A stretch of DNA of 64,000 nt from Hyaloscypha bicolor E. Lineage: Eukaryota > Ascomycota > Leotiomycetes > Helotiales > Hyaloscyphaceae. Under the pieces are notes generated by a model. That model was not told the DNA's origin. It saw only the letters and a program-made list of their open reading frames with translations, and searched no databases. Made by a program: the position numbers and the translations under genes. Numbering within the stretch: position 1 is the stretch's first letter; every line of letters starts with the position of its first letter. Location: NCBI RefSeq assembly GCF_002865645.1, contig NW_020194517.1, positions 1,364,001-1,428,000 of the forward strand, read 5' to 3'. Positions 1-11,224 of the stretch are shown here, piece after piece.

Positions 1-2
1 AT

Positions 3-305
3 TTGGGACACGAAAAAATGAGGGAGGAGAGGAAGGAATTGGGGTTGAAAGAGGTGGAGGCTAATTGGAAGGTAAAGAGCGGGTCGAAGATGATTGCTTT
101 CGAGAGCGTGGAAAAAGGGGAGGCGGAGAGGGCGGTTTGGGAGTTGAGAGAGGCGTTCTTGAGGGAGGAGGAGAGGGTTGGGGGTGTTTGGATGAATTCT
201 GTTGGGTTTGAGTTGTGGAAGAGGGCTGGTCACGAGCCTGATGCTGAGAAGGAGGATGTCCCTGGTGCGGAGTTTCCGTTCCTTGGACTGAGTAGAGGTC
301 GCTGA
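3..305 (+). CDS. C-terminal end of an unidentified protein (partial)
   Basis: An open frame enters from the left edge and ends at a TGA stop, so only the last ~100 residues are visible. The true start lies outside the window; the TTG at the frame's first codon is not taken as a start. The fragment is rich in Glu, Lys and Arg, with a charged stretch (RAVWELREAFLREEERVGG) and an acidic tail. Codon use and base composition match neighbouring host genes. I do not recognise the family. It converges on the methionine-synthase-like gene on the opposite strand, with about 430 bp between the stops. Confidence 0.5.
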   Translation: MGHEKMREERKELGLKEVEANWKVKSGSKMIAFESVEKGEAERAVWELREAFLREEERVGGVWMNSVGFELWKRAGHEPDAEKEDVPGAEFPFLGLSRGR

Positions 306-739
306 ATTGGTATTTGGCGGTTTGGGTGGGAGGAGCAATTCTGAAGATGCCGAAAGGGATGTTCTCTGCGACATTCGGAGATGACTGAGCAAAAGGTTTG
401 AAAATCTCGGAGGATGTGCAAGAAATTTAGTGGCAACTGATGCCAGTCTCCCTCCAGAGCTTCGGCCAAAGAGGTGGATAATTAGAAACTAGCGGTAGGT
501 CACTCCAACGGCTCTTAAGTATCACCACCAACGCTGACTAGGTTCAGACGAGATAACTCACATGTACAAGGTAGATTGGGCCCTCATATGAGACCTGGGA
601 AACTCAATTTCTGTACAAGTTACAACTGTACCATAGTAAATGAGAGCAACATCATCCCAATTCCTTTTGTTGAAAAAGGCAACTCGCTCAACTTTGGCTG
701 TTGCAAATCAACATTCAAACTAACAAAGCCATAACCAAA
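306..739. other. Intergenic, convergent 3' flanks
   Basis: This lies between two convergent stop codons. It should hold both 3' UTRs and terminators. I see no ORF, repeat or RNA structure that stands out. Confidence 0.5.
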
Positions 740-2034
740 CTACGGCTGACCCGGCCAAATCTCATCCGCAAGCTTCCTCACCAGCTTCAACTTCGCCACC
801 ATATCATCGTGGCCGACATTATTCCCATCACTGTGGCTCGCAAAACCACACTGCGGGCTAACACCCAACCTATCAAGCGCCTCCTCATAGCTCTCCCCAG
901 TCCCCTCACTGATCAACTTCGCAGCCTGCTCCACCTTCTTCTTCATCTCCCCGATATCCTCCAACTTAGGAAATTTACTCGTAATCAACCCTAAGATCAC
1001 ATTTTTACCCTTAGGTAACTCTTTGAGCGGTTCGAAACCTCCGGCGCGGGGAGTGTCGTATTCCAGGTAAAGGGTGTCCACGTTGAGGTTGCGGAAGAGC
1101 TTGGTGGCGATGGCGTCGTACCCGCCCTCGGAGAAGTGTCGACCGCCGACGAAGTTTCCGCGGCAGAGATGCACGCCTACATGCATGTCTGAGGGGCGCT
1201 CTGCAAGGCAGTCGTTGTAGAGCTTTATGTAGAGGTCGAAGAGAGCGTCAGAGTCCTCGCCGTCGGCTTTAAAGCCCGCAAGCATTTTCTCAGAGCAGAA
1301 GTCTGGGGCCGTTATAAGTATATCGGATGAAAGGGGGAAGAATGAAGTATACAAGCCAAGTTTGGGTCATCGATTTGCACATTGCGGAGTCCATTGTCGT
1401 AAAGAATCTTGAGCTCAGTACGGTACGCCTTCGCAATGTCGGCGAAATACTCTGCATTTGTCGCGTAGACTTCCTTGGGGAAAGCTCGGCCAGTCTTGTA
1501 TCGCAAGTGATACCAATTTGGAGCAGCCATGGTGAGCTTCGCTTCCCGTTGATTCTCTTTTGGGAGGAGATTCTTCAGGTAGTTCCATTGGTCGACGTAC
1601 GTGCTACCAACATGCTTGATTTTGCCGGTGCAGAGGACCGTCTCTCCGGGCTTGTGACCTGATTCCGTGAATGCTGCAATGTCGGGGACGTACATGCGGA
1701 ATATATCATCGGGAAAGTCGGTGACTTCTTCGAAGCCTTCGAGACCTGGGAAGAATGTGCCCCTGGTGTTGTTAATCGGTGTTTTGGGTGTTGAAAGCTG
1801 GTCTTACCAGAACATATGGCGTCGATACTCTCCATCAGAAACAGCATGGTATCCCAGATCGAGCTGCTCTTTCACAATTGCATTGATGGACTCATCCTCA
1901 ATTGCTACGAGCTTTGCCTGGTCCCCTTTCTTCTGATCTACAAGGTGTTTCTCATCAAGCAACGCCTTGGGTCGAAGCAGACTTCCCAGGTGCTCCGCCC
2001 TGAAAGGTGGACGCTGGGGGTGCTTTGCAGACAT
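740..2034 (-). CDS. Cobalamin-independent methionine synthase-like (MetE C-terminal domain) protein
   Basis: Three exons (2034-1808, 1762-1353, 1302-740) with introns of 45 and 50 nt give 399 residues. Each junction restores the family sequence: HMFW-GTFFPG at the first and DDPNLA-YFCSEK at the second. The protein is the MetE C-terminal (UROD/MetE-like) barrel alone, about half the ~765 residues of full MetE, as in stand-alone family members. The zinc-site pattern of the family is visible: the HxC pair in GVHLCRGN and the late Cys in SPQCGF. The known family reaction is methyl transfer from methyltetrahydrofolate to homocysteine; stand-alone forms may use other methyl donors or thiols, so the substrate is uncertain. 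The ATG at 2034 is chosen because the family N-terminus (RPPFRAEHLGSLLRP) begins just after it; 69 in-frame codons upstream look non-coding. Confidence 0.9.
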
Positions 2035-3524
2035 GTTCCACGCCGTGCTGATGCTAAGAATTTCTATAAGATAGCGATAAGAATAAGATAGTGAGGAATA
2101 ATAGAGATGGAGAGTATGAGGACGAGAGCATGAAATGAGGGGTTCTCTGCTTTCCACATCATGGCCTAGCTTTGCCTGCCAATAATATCCCACAGAGTGA
2201 TGCCGTTCTCCTCCCCGAGCACAACAGATGCAGCCACTCAAGCCGCTCGCAGAACCAACATCATGCAGCCGACAGCCGGCGGCGCATGGTGCTGCTGGGC
2301 CTCGGCCTCAGGGGTTTTCCAGGTTGTGTGTGGATCTGATACTTGCCAACGGGAGAGGTCGAGAGTTGGATGACGGAATTACCCCTCCATGTTGTGGCCT
2401 GAAATGTCTGCCTAGCACATCCAATCTGTTTGCTAAAACAGAGGCTGGCCATGAACAAGCTCATGAAGACTCTGCTAGAGAGGCTGGAAGTATCGGCTTG
2501 TCCCTTGTAAGCGCGAGCATATGTCGCTATGCTGTTACCATGAGGCTATTACACCTGAAAGTTTAATTCTGACATTGCTGCACGTACAGGCGACCAAATC
2601 CGATGTGTCCTCACTGGGGCGGACGTTCATTTTAGCGGGTCTTGGAGGCACCGGGGGCTTGTAGAACCACCAAACCCTTGTTGATTTCCGCATGCGGACG
2701 AAACCAGGTTCATTCGCTCTTAAGTAGCTTTCTAGGGCCCCTACTTTTAGCTCTTGGAAATACATAAAATTATCTTCAATAATCACAGATACTAATCTCA
2801 GTTATACCGAGCTAAAGGGCGCTAGCAAGGGCGGCTTCACGCCTCCGCTGAACAAATATTGGCGTAGCTCTATTTGGGTACGGGAGAGGCATAGTTACCA
2901 CTACTATGGATAGTACTACTATTACAGGCCTCCTCTGTGTGGCAGGGGTTGATCTGAACATCGGCCCCAGTGACTGGATGCCAGATCGAACCACATCTCT
3001 ACCCATTTACACAATCTACAGCAACAGCAGCCATCTCCATCATCATCTTTCTCAAAGCTGCACTTGAAACCGAGTCTGGTCTTGGATAATTGCTGAAACG
3101 CGGTTGCGCTTCGTCTCCAACCCCCGCACGAGATCCCCTGTTCCACCTGAGTCCGGACTCGAGGTGAACCTAATCGTGCAAATGAAAAGCGGAAGCGCGC
3201 CAGACATCAGGTCTTACTGTACAGCTTTCCATACTCATATTCCCGGAACTCAGTCAGCGACGCCACACATCCCTGCTGCAGCTCCGCAGAAGCTCCGGCA
3301 GCCTGAAATAGTTTTAATACAGGCATCCAGAGCCTTGTAAGATCTGCCATCCGATTGCGAACCCCAGTGTATTTCAGGCATTGGTAAGCACTTTCCGATA
3401 TGTTCAAGTGAATGCTAATCGTGTGTAGCCTTCTTCGACAGACAACCATAGTGCGACCTCACAAGCACAAGGCTCCCTGGGGTCTCGTTGTACAACAAAC
3501 CACGACGTCGCAGACTATAGCATT
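2035..3524. other. Intergenic region of 1.5 kb
   Basis: This holds the promoters of the divergent methionine-synthase-like (-) and F-box-like (+) genes. Short ORFs on both strands (for example 2228-2566 and 3207-3449) have no recognisable domain and no convincing splice partners. I see no repeat or RNA gene. Confidence 0.45.
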
Positions 3525-4957
3525 ATGACCAAAATAGTGGATACAGCCACTCAAGGAGCTCAAGGCACTGGATCTGTCTCTGCAGCTACCCTTACACCAG
3601 AACTGCGACCCCTCAGCTTCGACCCCGCCGTGCTGGTAGTGAAGCCTCCCGTCGAACTCCTGCCGAACGAATTATTATCACAAATCTTCGGATTCCTCGA
3701 TTCTCCCAAGCCATCATCATCCGAGTCAGCCCTCCACGACGAACCTGATTTCGAATTGACCAAATCAGACAATGCCCCTCTCAAAGCCGCATCTTGTGTG
3801 TCGAAACGGTGGAGAAGAGGAACAATACCTTTGCTATTCAAGCACACACAATTCGTTGTCGAGAAGAAAAATCAGCAAAATTACAATACACTGTATCAGA
3901 TGGTACAACAATTCTTGGAATTCGTCTTAGAACATCAATTATGCAGAACCCTTCAATCATTTACACTTATCGTCCGCTTAAAGGAGGCTGCGGATATTTT
4001 GGACCGTCAGGAAATGACGTACGGCTTCTCAGTATTCTGGAAGGGGATTTTTAGAGTCATTGATCCACAGGAGTTGCTCATAGTTGCTCCTCCCGAGGCT
4101 CTTGGGATGCTCACAAATTGTCGTGTCTTCATGTCGGATGCTTGGAGTTTCCACTGCTCTTGCCACTATCTACGTTTGCAAGCACGTCCATCCAAGGTCC
4201 CACAAGTGCACAAGTCCTTTGATAGGATCAGCGAAACTGCTCGAATTTCGGATTTCCAAGCATCCTCGTCGACTCCTGCCGGAGAAAAACATAAGGAGCT
4301 TACACTATGGGACATTCGACCTTGGACAAAGCTTCTCCTTAATGAAGGTTCGTTCATCAGGGCTTATGCTACGTACGAGTTCTGGTCGAGAAAGCCCCCT
4401 TCGGTGAGTTCCCGCCAAAGATGATCACCAAAACCTAACCTTCCTACCAGATTCTACCAGACCTTGTGGGAGCAGCAGAGGACGATGGTTCCACACATGG
4501 ACCTTTCATCAGTCCCACAATCCGAGACCTGTCCTACATTGGCATGTTTCCTATGCAAACCCACTTCGCTGCACTCACTGCAAACTGCCCAAGATTGAAT
4601 CGACTCTACGTTCAGCTTGTGCCGCGAAATGAGATTCTGCAAGACTCGAGCAAGATGAAGCAAGTCGAAGCCGAGGATCTGTGGATGGAAAGAAATGGTT
4701 GTTATGCTTTAATCATGAGAGAACTCTTCAGCACTCCACCGATTGGCAATTACAAATACCTCCAAGAATTCGAGTCCGGCGACGCTGCCGACAAAGATGC
4801 TTGGGATATGGCTGTGGAATATGTAAAGAGAGCAGCGAATGGCTGGAAGGTTGCAACCGAGGGAGTGTTTGTGAGGGACACTAAAGAGAAGATGACTGTG
4901 CCTGCAGGTGGTGAGGAGGGAAAACTCTCGACATTGTCAGTCAATTCAGAAATGTGA
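3525..4957 (+). CDS. F-box-like protein
   Basis: Two exons (3525-4403, 4451-4957) joined across a 47-nt intron (GTGAGT...CCAG) encode 461 residues in one frame. Residues ~44-60 (VELLPNELLSQIFGFLD) fit the start of an F-box: Leu-Pro, then Leu-Leu and Ile-Phe spacing. An acidic Ser-rich insert and a second helix (AASCVSKRWRRGTIPLLF) follow, as in many fungal F-box proteins. F-box proteins normally join Skp1/Cullin-1 ubiquitin ligases through this helix pair, and the rest of the chain selects the substrate. The C-terminal ~350 residues have no repeats that I can name. The F-box assignment rests on this short N-terminal motif, so it is moderate. Confidence 0.7.
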
Positions 4958-5432
4958 AGAACAAGTGCGCTGATTAAAGAAGCCAGCTTGCGTTGATCCG
5001 TTGGGCTTGGAATGGAACGGCTCAGCTTCCTATCTCGCCAATGTCTCATTATGGCGGCTAAGCGGTGGGATCTCGAACATGAGAGCTGCACAGAATATGA
5101 AAATTTGACTTAAGGTGGTCTTCGATCTTTGGTGACATGGTGTAAAGGGCGTTGATATGGAGGGAATATATTGCTGGAGCGTGATGTTCGCGCTAGTTTG
5201 GAGCCGCCTTTGGGATTTCTACCTTCAACTTTCATATCAGACAAGAGGACACACGAATCAAACCATCCTTTTCACCACACCTCGTACAATAAAGTCTAAA
5301 ATTGCCCCGATACTGTGAAAAGGAGGCCGCGTCACGTGTCCCAAGTTTCTTGTACACCGCCTTCGGCAGTATTCTGCTCCAAGATCAACGCGACATCGAC
5401 ACCAGAAACCATAATCCTGTCATGTAACAACC
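4958..5432. other. Intergenic, F-box-like gene to dynactin p25
   Basis: A stretch of 475 bp between two plus-strand genes. It holds the 3' end of the first and the promoter of the second, including the sequence TACAATAAAG at about 5285-5294. Nothing else is visible. Confidence 0.4.
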
Positions 5433-6185
5433 ATGTCCAAAAAACAGCCGAAAGGCGAGTACATCGAGACCGTACGTCCTCCCCCCCCTCTTCTTCCCTC
5501 AAAAAAGCTAACTCCTCCCCTCAGGACACAGGCAACAAAGTCTCGCGGCGCTCGCAAATAATTGGCACAACGAACATCATCCTCGGCGGCAAGACAGTGA
5601 TCCAAGCCGAAGTGATCATCCGCGGGGATCTGTTAAGGACGTATCCACCGAGTAATCCGTCCGAGAAGCAAGGGAATACGGTTGCGGTTGCTATTGGACG
5701 GTATTGTTTTTTCAGTCGCGGTTGTGAATTGAGGCCGCCGGGGAAGTTGTATAAGGGGTACGTTTATTCTCCATTCATATGGCCTACTCACTCCTTTCTG
5801 TTGGAAGGGGAGAGGCTATGTGAAAGACGAAACGGGGGCAAAACGGCGAGAATTGATGGCTAATGGCGGTGTTTGTGTTTGCAGGCAATTCTCCCACTAC
5901 CCCCTCAAAATCGCAGACCACGTCTTCGTGGGCCCCTCATCCATCATCGAAGCAGCGCTCATCGGCTCACACGTCAACATCGGGGCAAGCGTCGTAGTCG
6001 GCAAGTTTGCAATCATCAAGGACTATGTAAGGATCCTGGATGGTAGTGTGGTGCCGCCGAATATGGTGATTCCGAGTTTTAGTGTTGTGGCGGGACGCCC
6101 GGCGAGGGTGGTGGGGGAGATTGCGGAGGGGGAGGTGGATGGTATGGATTTGAGGGAGGTCTATAGGGGGGTGGGGAATGCGTAG
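5433..6185 (+). CDS. Dynactin subunit p25 (subunit 5)
   Basis: Three exons (5433-5471, 5525-5757, 5885-6185) give 190 residues, close to the ~180 of animal p25. The start yields KGEYIETDTGNKVSRRS, the conserved p25 N-terminus; a longer frame that reads through from 5315 is the unspliced shadow. The body is a left-handed beta-helix of hexapeptide repeats (IIGTTNIILGGKTVI; IADHVFVGPSSIIEAALIGS; VNIGASVVVGKFAIIKD), as in gamma-carbonic-anhydrase-like folds but without an evident metal His triad. In the dynactin complex p25 sits in the pointed-end subcomplex with p27, p62 and Arp11 and helps the dynein motor bind cargo such as early endosomes. Both splice junctions keep frame (KLYKG-QFSHYP at the second). 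Confidence 0.93.
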
Positions 6186-6809
6186 TGGGAGGGCATCGCG
6201 TGATGGAATGAAATAGTGAGAAGGTTCTTAGGGCGATGGCTGGCGGCATGTCCTGGCAGTCAAAGTGCTCCTACAAGATGGAGACATGACATGGAGAAAA
6301 GATCGAGAACGATATATGATACCCATTTTACGCAATGAAGATAAGTCGACAAACATACCACTCCACGATCCATACATCACGGGTGCCGGAAGTTTAGAAG
6401 GATTGAACAATACACCATTTTCGCTTACAAGGTCCCTTCTGTTTTTGCATTCGGGAAGCATTCAGCTCGAAGTAGGAAGAACTTTGTAGTTGAGATTGTG
6501 GGGTATTTCAACACAAAGTAGAGATCATTGAACCTTGATCGGACGGATGTTTGACTCAACAAAGGAAGATCATTGCACTCGAAGTTAGAGGATCGATGTA
6601 CTCAAAGTAAGAGCATCGAAGAGCATTACCAGGCACGCAATACCACCTCAGAAGCCCTTCCCACATTCAAAAAGAAACACGCTATTCTCCTCCGTGCCAA
6701 ACTCCATTCATCCATCCATTCGTTCCCTACGATGCCCCTTTCTCCAGGGAACATTGTGTCGCGTGATGGCTAAGTAAAGGGAGGGAATCCCTCAAGAGGA
6801 TGGGTCTGG
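6186..6809. other. Intergenic region
   Basis: There are 624 bp between the dynactin gene and the 2EXR remnant. I find only short frames without domain character and no repeats. Confidence 0.4.
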
Positions 6810-7696
6810 CTAGCCTCTCCACGATTCTCCATCAGCTAGCCAGCTCCCCATATGAGGATCATCTTTCCAGCCTCCAATATCATGCTCAGAGACTGCTTCC
6901 TCAAAAGCACCATCTGACAGATCCCCATCACAGCATGCCACTATCTTAAGCTCCCAACTAGATCTCTGTTCCTCAACACGAGGGTAATCGATTTCCCACT
7001 GATGATGCCAACACATAAATCTGGTCAAATGACGTTTCCATCCCCCATCTCCATCTGCACTCCTCCTATTCAGGATAACATAGACGATCCTCCCTTCGTG
7101 GTAGAAGGATCCGCAGGCGACATTTCCATACGCCAATTGATGAAGAATTTAAACTCCACGGTAAAGTTCCTTATGCCGCGGATCTTAGGACCGCTCCAGC
7201 CAAGAGTTGACCAAAGAAAAGCTGTTTCTGCCAAAAAGTCCCCCTGATCCACCATCCATGTTTCCGTGTGAAGAGGGAAGATGTCGTTTTCTAGATCCTA
7301 ATACATCGTGCTCTTCTTGTTCGAGATCAGAGCTTCGTGATGGCAAGGGAAGAACGTGTTTGATAAGGCATTATCTCGTGGTGAGATAGGGTGCCAATTT
7401 CCGGACTGGTATGGCATTGGAAACAGTGTCCGTGTGCAGTTGAGGCTAGTCGTGTACGTCGGGAGCAAAAGGGCTCGGGATTCTTTGCATACTTGCAAAA
7501 CAGACGGTGCCTTACGGCCGAGAATGGCAAGATGAAGCACTAACAAGCAGACTTCTCCGGGAAGTGTAAAATACAATTCGTATCCGGTCTTTATATGGGC
7601 GTGAATGAGCCTGGGTGCTGGTCGAGCGAATGTCCAGACTTTGAGACGAAGCTCTGCTGGCAGGTGTGGGAAGAAATGGAATTCGGCGTCAGCCAT
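6810..7696 (-). pseudogene. 2EXR-domain family gene, broken
   Basis: The frame starts at MADAEFHFFPHLPAELRLKVW and carries PSVLQVCKESRALL further on. Both are signatures of the fungal 2EXR family (a LPxELRxxIW-like start, then a vCxESR motif), whose function is unknown. One in-frame TAG at 7298-7300 interrupts the segment MY-stop-DLENDIF, which otherwise reads as family sequence on both sides. After the frame closes at 7070 the plausible continuation (WKRHLTRFMCWHHQWEIDYP ... SSWELKIVACC, ending at 6810) lies in another frame. No clean intron explains either break, so I call it a pseudogene; an unrecognised intron or a sequencing error are alternatives. It points away from the second 2EXR remnant about 190 bp upstream. 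Confidence 0.6.
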
Positions 7697-7885
7697 GTCT
7701 TGTCGATATGATTCTAAAAGAATGTTTTGGAATATTATGAGATAATAATGTCCCTCAATTCTTCTCAAATCTTGATAATACTTTTAAGGCTGTGGTCAAG
7801 AGGCACGAGGCTGCGCTCGGACCTCAACACACTGCCTTAAGCACGTCGAGGCTATTCACAAATTCCTTCCTTCAACACATCTGCC

Positions 7886-8173
7886 ATGGCGACAATGAGT
7901 ACAGGGCCGCAGATACGGTCGAATTTCGAACCGTTCCAACGACTGCCAACCGAGATCCGCCACGAAACTTGAAGACTCATCTTCGCGTCCTTCGCATCGA
8001 CAGTAAACATCTACGTTAACCAGATTCCAAGCCCGGGACGCAGATCCCACCAGTCCCTATGGAACCAGACATCGGCCGCCAAAAGAGACATACCACCGTT
8101 GCTACACTGCTGCCATGAGTCGAGGGCTGTGGCACTTGGGTATTACAAGCTCAGGTTTGAAGTGAAGAGATAG
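7886..8173 (+). pseudogene. 2EXR-domain family gene, truncated and with a nonsense codon
   Basis: From the ATG the frame reads FEPFQRLPTEIRHET, then TGA at codon 29, then RLIFASFAS and, 40 codons on, LLHCCHESRAVALGYYKLRF. This is the 2EXR pattern (LPxEIRxxIW ... hxCxESR). The family has Trp exactly where the TGA stands, so a TGG-to-TGA change explains the stop. The frame closes at TAG soon after the ESR motif and the usual C-terminal half is missing. The gene was probably dead before or after that truncation. It lies head-to-head with the minus-strand 2EXR remnant. Confidence 0.6.
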
Positions 8174-8561
8174 TGGTCAGGGAGGGGTCGCCAGGCTATA
8201 TACCACCATGAGAAGAGCAATACGAAGCTAAATAGTCAACTCTATTGAGATCCGAAGGAAAACTCTATCAACTTAAAAAATCCACCCGCTCCCCCCCGTC
8301 CTAGGGGCGAGCTGCCTCCATTGTTAGTTGATACTTAAGGCAGGCACCGCTCTTCAGCGGGGACTGGGGTGATTGGCTCCCAGAACAGGGTGTCACCCGG
8401 TGGCTATATCCTTGCAGATCGGCCGCTCCTTCATTCCCTACCTCCTATCTTACATACCCGATACCCGCCTTGATGACTCTACTTCAACTTCGTGGGATCT
8501 ACGATGGAAATTGATTCATAACACTGTTCGCGACACCAGACCTTAACTTATTCCAAACACC
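8174..8561. other. Promoter region of the flavin monooxygenase gene
   Basis: A stretch of 388 bp upstream of the monooxygenase ATG. It has a C-rich run near 8289 and an inverted CCAAT box (ATTGG, about 8372). No ORF is visible. Confidence 0.4.
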
Positions 8562-10504
8562 ATGGACCACATGAACGTAGTTATCATTGGAGCAGGTATG
8601 TGTTTTCTCAACAACGTAGCAAGTCATACCCCTCCCCGTCAAAGCAACCGTCGTCTTGTGTATTGAGTGCTTACAGCCGTTGAACAGGATGGTCTGGCCT
8701 AACCCTCGCCAAAACGTACATCCAAGCTCATCCAGATGTCGACCTCACCATTCTTGAAGCTGCGGACTCCGTGGGTGGAGTATGGGCGAGCCATCGCCTT
8801 TACCCAGGGCTTCGAACGAACAGCATCCTGGGATCTTATGAGAACCCCGACTTTCCCATGACCGTAGATAAGTTCGGAGTCAAGCCTGGCGAGCACATTC
8901 CGGGAACAGTTGTTCATCAATACATGACAGACTTCGCCAAAACATTTGACATCTGGCGTCGAATCCGTTTCCGTACCAAGGTTGAAGAGATTCAGCAGGC
9001 AACAAATGGACGATGGATCCTCACTCTCACCACTTCTCAATCCAACGATGGGAAAGAGGAAACGTTAACGAAGAAAATTGCTGTTGATAAACTGATCTTT
9101 GCCATTGGCGTTACTGGAAATCCGAACATGCCTGATATGCCGGGAGCAGACACCTTCGATGCACCTCTGTTTCATGCTAAAGATTTTCTCCAGAAGAAGG
9201 AACTTCTGAGGACAGCCAAGAAAGTTGTTGTTTATGGTGGCTCGAAATCTGCGGTAAGAGCATGCAGGCTCTCAGATGTTTTCTCGTTTGGTTTTTAATC
9301 CTGCTGTGCTTATCATACTCCTCGAAGACTGTAATTTCAATAGAAGTGAGTGCTGACTTCCCATCTCTAGTGGGATGCTGTTTATGCATATTCTACCTCT
9401 GGAATACAAGTTGAGTGGGTGATCAGAGAATCGGGAGGAGGACCCTGTTGGATGTCTCCCATACTGGTAACTCCTCTGAAAAAATGCTTGGAGCACCTAG
9501 TCTTGACTCGGTTCTTGACCCTGTTCAATCCTACTTTCTTAGGAAACAACGACGGATACGATTTCTGGCGTCGTCTCCTTCACGGCACCGTACTAGGTCG
9601 ATGGTTTGTAGGCAAGTTTTGGGGCACCTTGGAGGGTGATGTCGTGCAATTGAATGGATTCGACAAAGATCCCGAAATCAGGAAGCTCAAGCCCTTGTTC
9701 CCGGCCTTCTGGAGTGGACCTAGTCTCAGTATTCTCAATTATCCAACAGACTTCTTTCAATACGTCAAGAACGGCACAGCACGAATCCATTATGCTGATA
9801 TTACACATCTCACACGGCACACAGTACACCTCTCGACTGGTGAAGCACTTAAAGTCGACGCTCTTCATTGCTCAACTGGATGGAAACACGAACCCCCGAT
9901 CAAGATTTCCCCACCATCACTCGCCGCCAAACTGGGGCTTCCGACTAATTCCGACGAATCCCGCACCGATCTCACTCGAGTGGCAGATACTGAGATCCTC
10001 GAACGCTTCCCAAGTTTGAGAGATCAACCCCAAGTAACAGCAAAGAGGCATGCCGTAGATGTAAAAAGCCGAAAAACGCCGTACCGGCTCTACAGGTACA
10101 TGGTACCACCTGCAGCAACCTACGAAAGGAATTTTGCCATCGCTGGTGCCGTACTCTCACTCGGCTCTGCGGTAAATGCTCAAATGCAAGCTTTGTGGAT
10201 AACTGCATATTTGGACGGCTCACTCCAGCTTCCCAAATCGATGGATGAGATCGAGTACTCCACCGAGCTCTCAACACGATTTGGACACTGGAGGTATCCT
10301 GCCGACTATGGTGATCGGCATGCTACGCTAGCTTTTGATTCTCTTCCGTACTTTGACGAGTTGCTCAGGGATTTGGGATTGAAGTTCCAGAGGAAGGGTA
10401 GCTGGTGGAGGGAATTGTTAGAAGATTATCGTCCGGCCGACTACAGGGGTATTGTTGACGAATGGATCGATCTGCAGGGGACGGTATTGGGTAGGGAGGA
10501 GTAA
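8562..10504 (+). CDS. FAD-dependent monooxygenase (FMO/Baeyer-Villiger-like)
   Basis: Three exons (8562-8595, 8688-9253, 9371-10504) give 577 residues. The first junction rebuilds the FAD-binding Rossmann motif VVIIGAG-WSGLTLAKTY (GxGxxG), with the expected Glu in TILEA and the GGVW motif ~20 residues later. A second dinucleotide-type motif, VVVYGGSKSAWDAVY, spans the second junction and fits the NADPH site of flavin monooxygenases. The region FDAPLFHAKDF stands where FMOs and BVMOs have FxGxxxHxxxW/Y but is degenerate. The enzyme probably inserts one O2 oxygen into an organic substrate; the substrate is unknown. No polyketide, NRPS or P450 gene is next to it, so there is no evidence for a metabolite cluster. 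Confidence 0.88.
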
Positions 10505-10813
10505 GGAAAGGGGAATTTGCATGCTTGTCAAATATATGAGGTCCGCCTCCTTTATTTGTCGCTTAGCTGGCCAAAATATCAAATCTGCCATATCGTTTAT
10601 TTACCACCACCCTCTTGAGTCTACAGGGGCCGGAGTATGCGAACAGCCTCGAAATAGAACTATTCATGTCAATGTTCGGGGATCATCGGTTGGTAATGTG
10701 ATTTGATCCTTCCTCGTGATTTACTTCATAACAGCTCCCATCCATCCATCTCATCTCTCCTCGATATCACGTTGATTTGCGTTTGGAATTTTTATCTCCA
10801 GTTCTTCATTACC

Positions 10814-11224
10814 ATGTCGCAATATCGCTGTATTACGTCGTTTTTATTCTCTATACTCACGCTCTCCACAGCAAAGAGGATAGCATATGGCTTCCTTCCA
10901 CCGTACAGGATGGGATTCCACATGTAGGCGGAACACCCTTCCTCCCTCTGCCCCTCCCTACCCATCCCGATTTAGCTCACCCCTCACAGCAGCACAGCAT
11001 GCCCCTCCATAAACCTGGCGACCATCCAATCCGACCCCACAGTGCCAAACTTACTCGTCGTCTCCGACAACCAAACCGCCATCTCAACCGTATAAACCCT
11101 CACCGCAACTTCCACCACCAGCACCAGCACTCAAGCCTCAACCTCAACTTTCGCCACTGTAGAATTATCCAACTCAACAAACCAGCTCATCCTCCTAGGC
11201 TCCCAAGTTCCACATGTAAGATAA
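10814..11224 (+). pseudogene. Possible small secreted Ser/Thr-rich protein, interrupted
   Basis: The ATG opens a hydrophobic leader (CITSFLFSILTLSTA) that looks like a signal peptide. A candidate 66-nt intron (GTAGGC at 10924 to ACAG at 10989) keeps phase and joins to ISTACPSINLATIQSDP. A TAA at 11093-11095 then interrupts the frame, but the sequence beyond it continues in the same frame as a Ser/Thr-rich stretch (TLTATSTTSTSTQAS) to a TAA at 11222. CAA-to-TAA is a RIP-type change, which would make this a dead gene. It could instead be a genuine 71-residue secreted protein, or chance. Low confidence. Confidence 0.3.

Noticed and set aside
7298..7300. Intron removing the TAG in the minus-strand 2EXR gene
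   Set aside because: The sequence on both sides of the stop reads as family protein, and no donor gives an in-frame, normal-length intron without deleting it.
8562..10504. Secondary-metabolite cluster around the flavin monooxygenase
   Set aside because: No backbone synthase, P450, transporter or cluster regulator lies within reach on either side.
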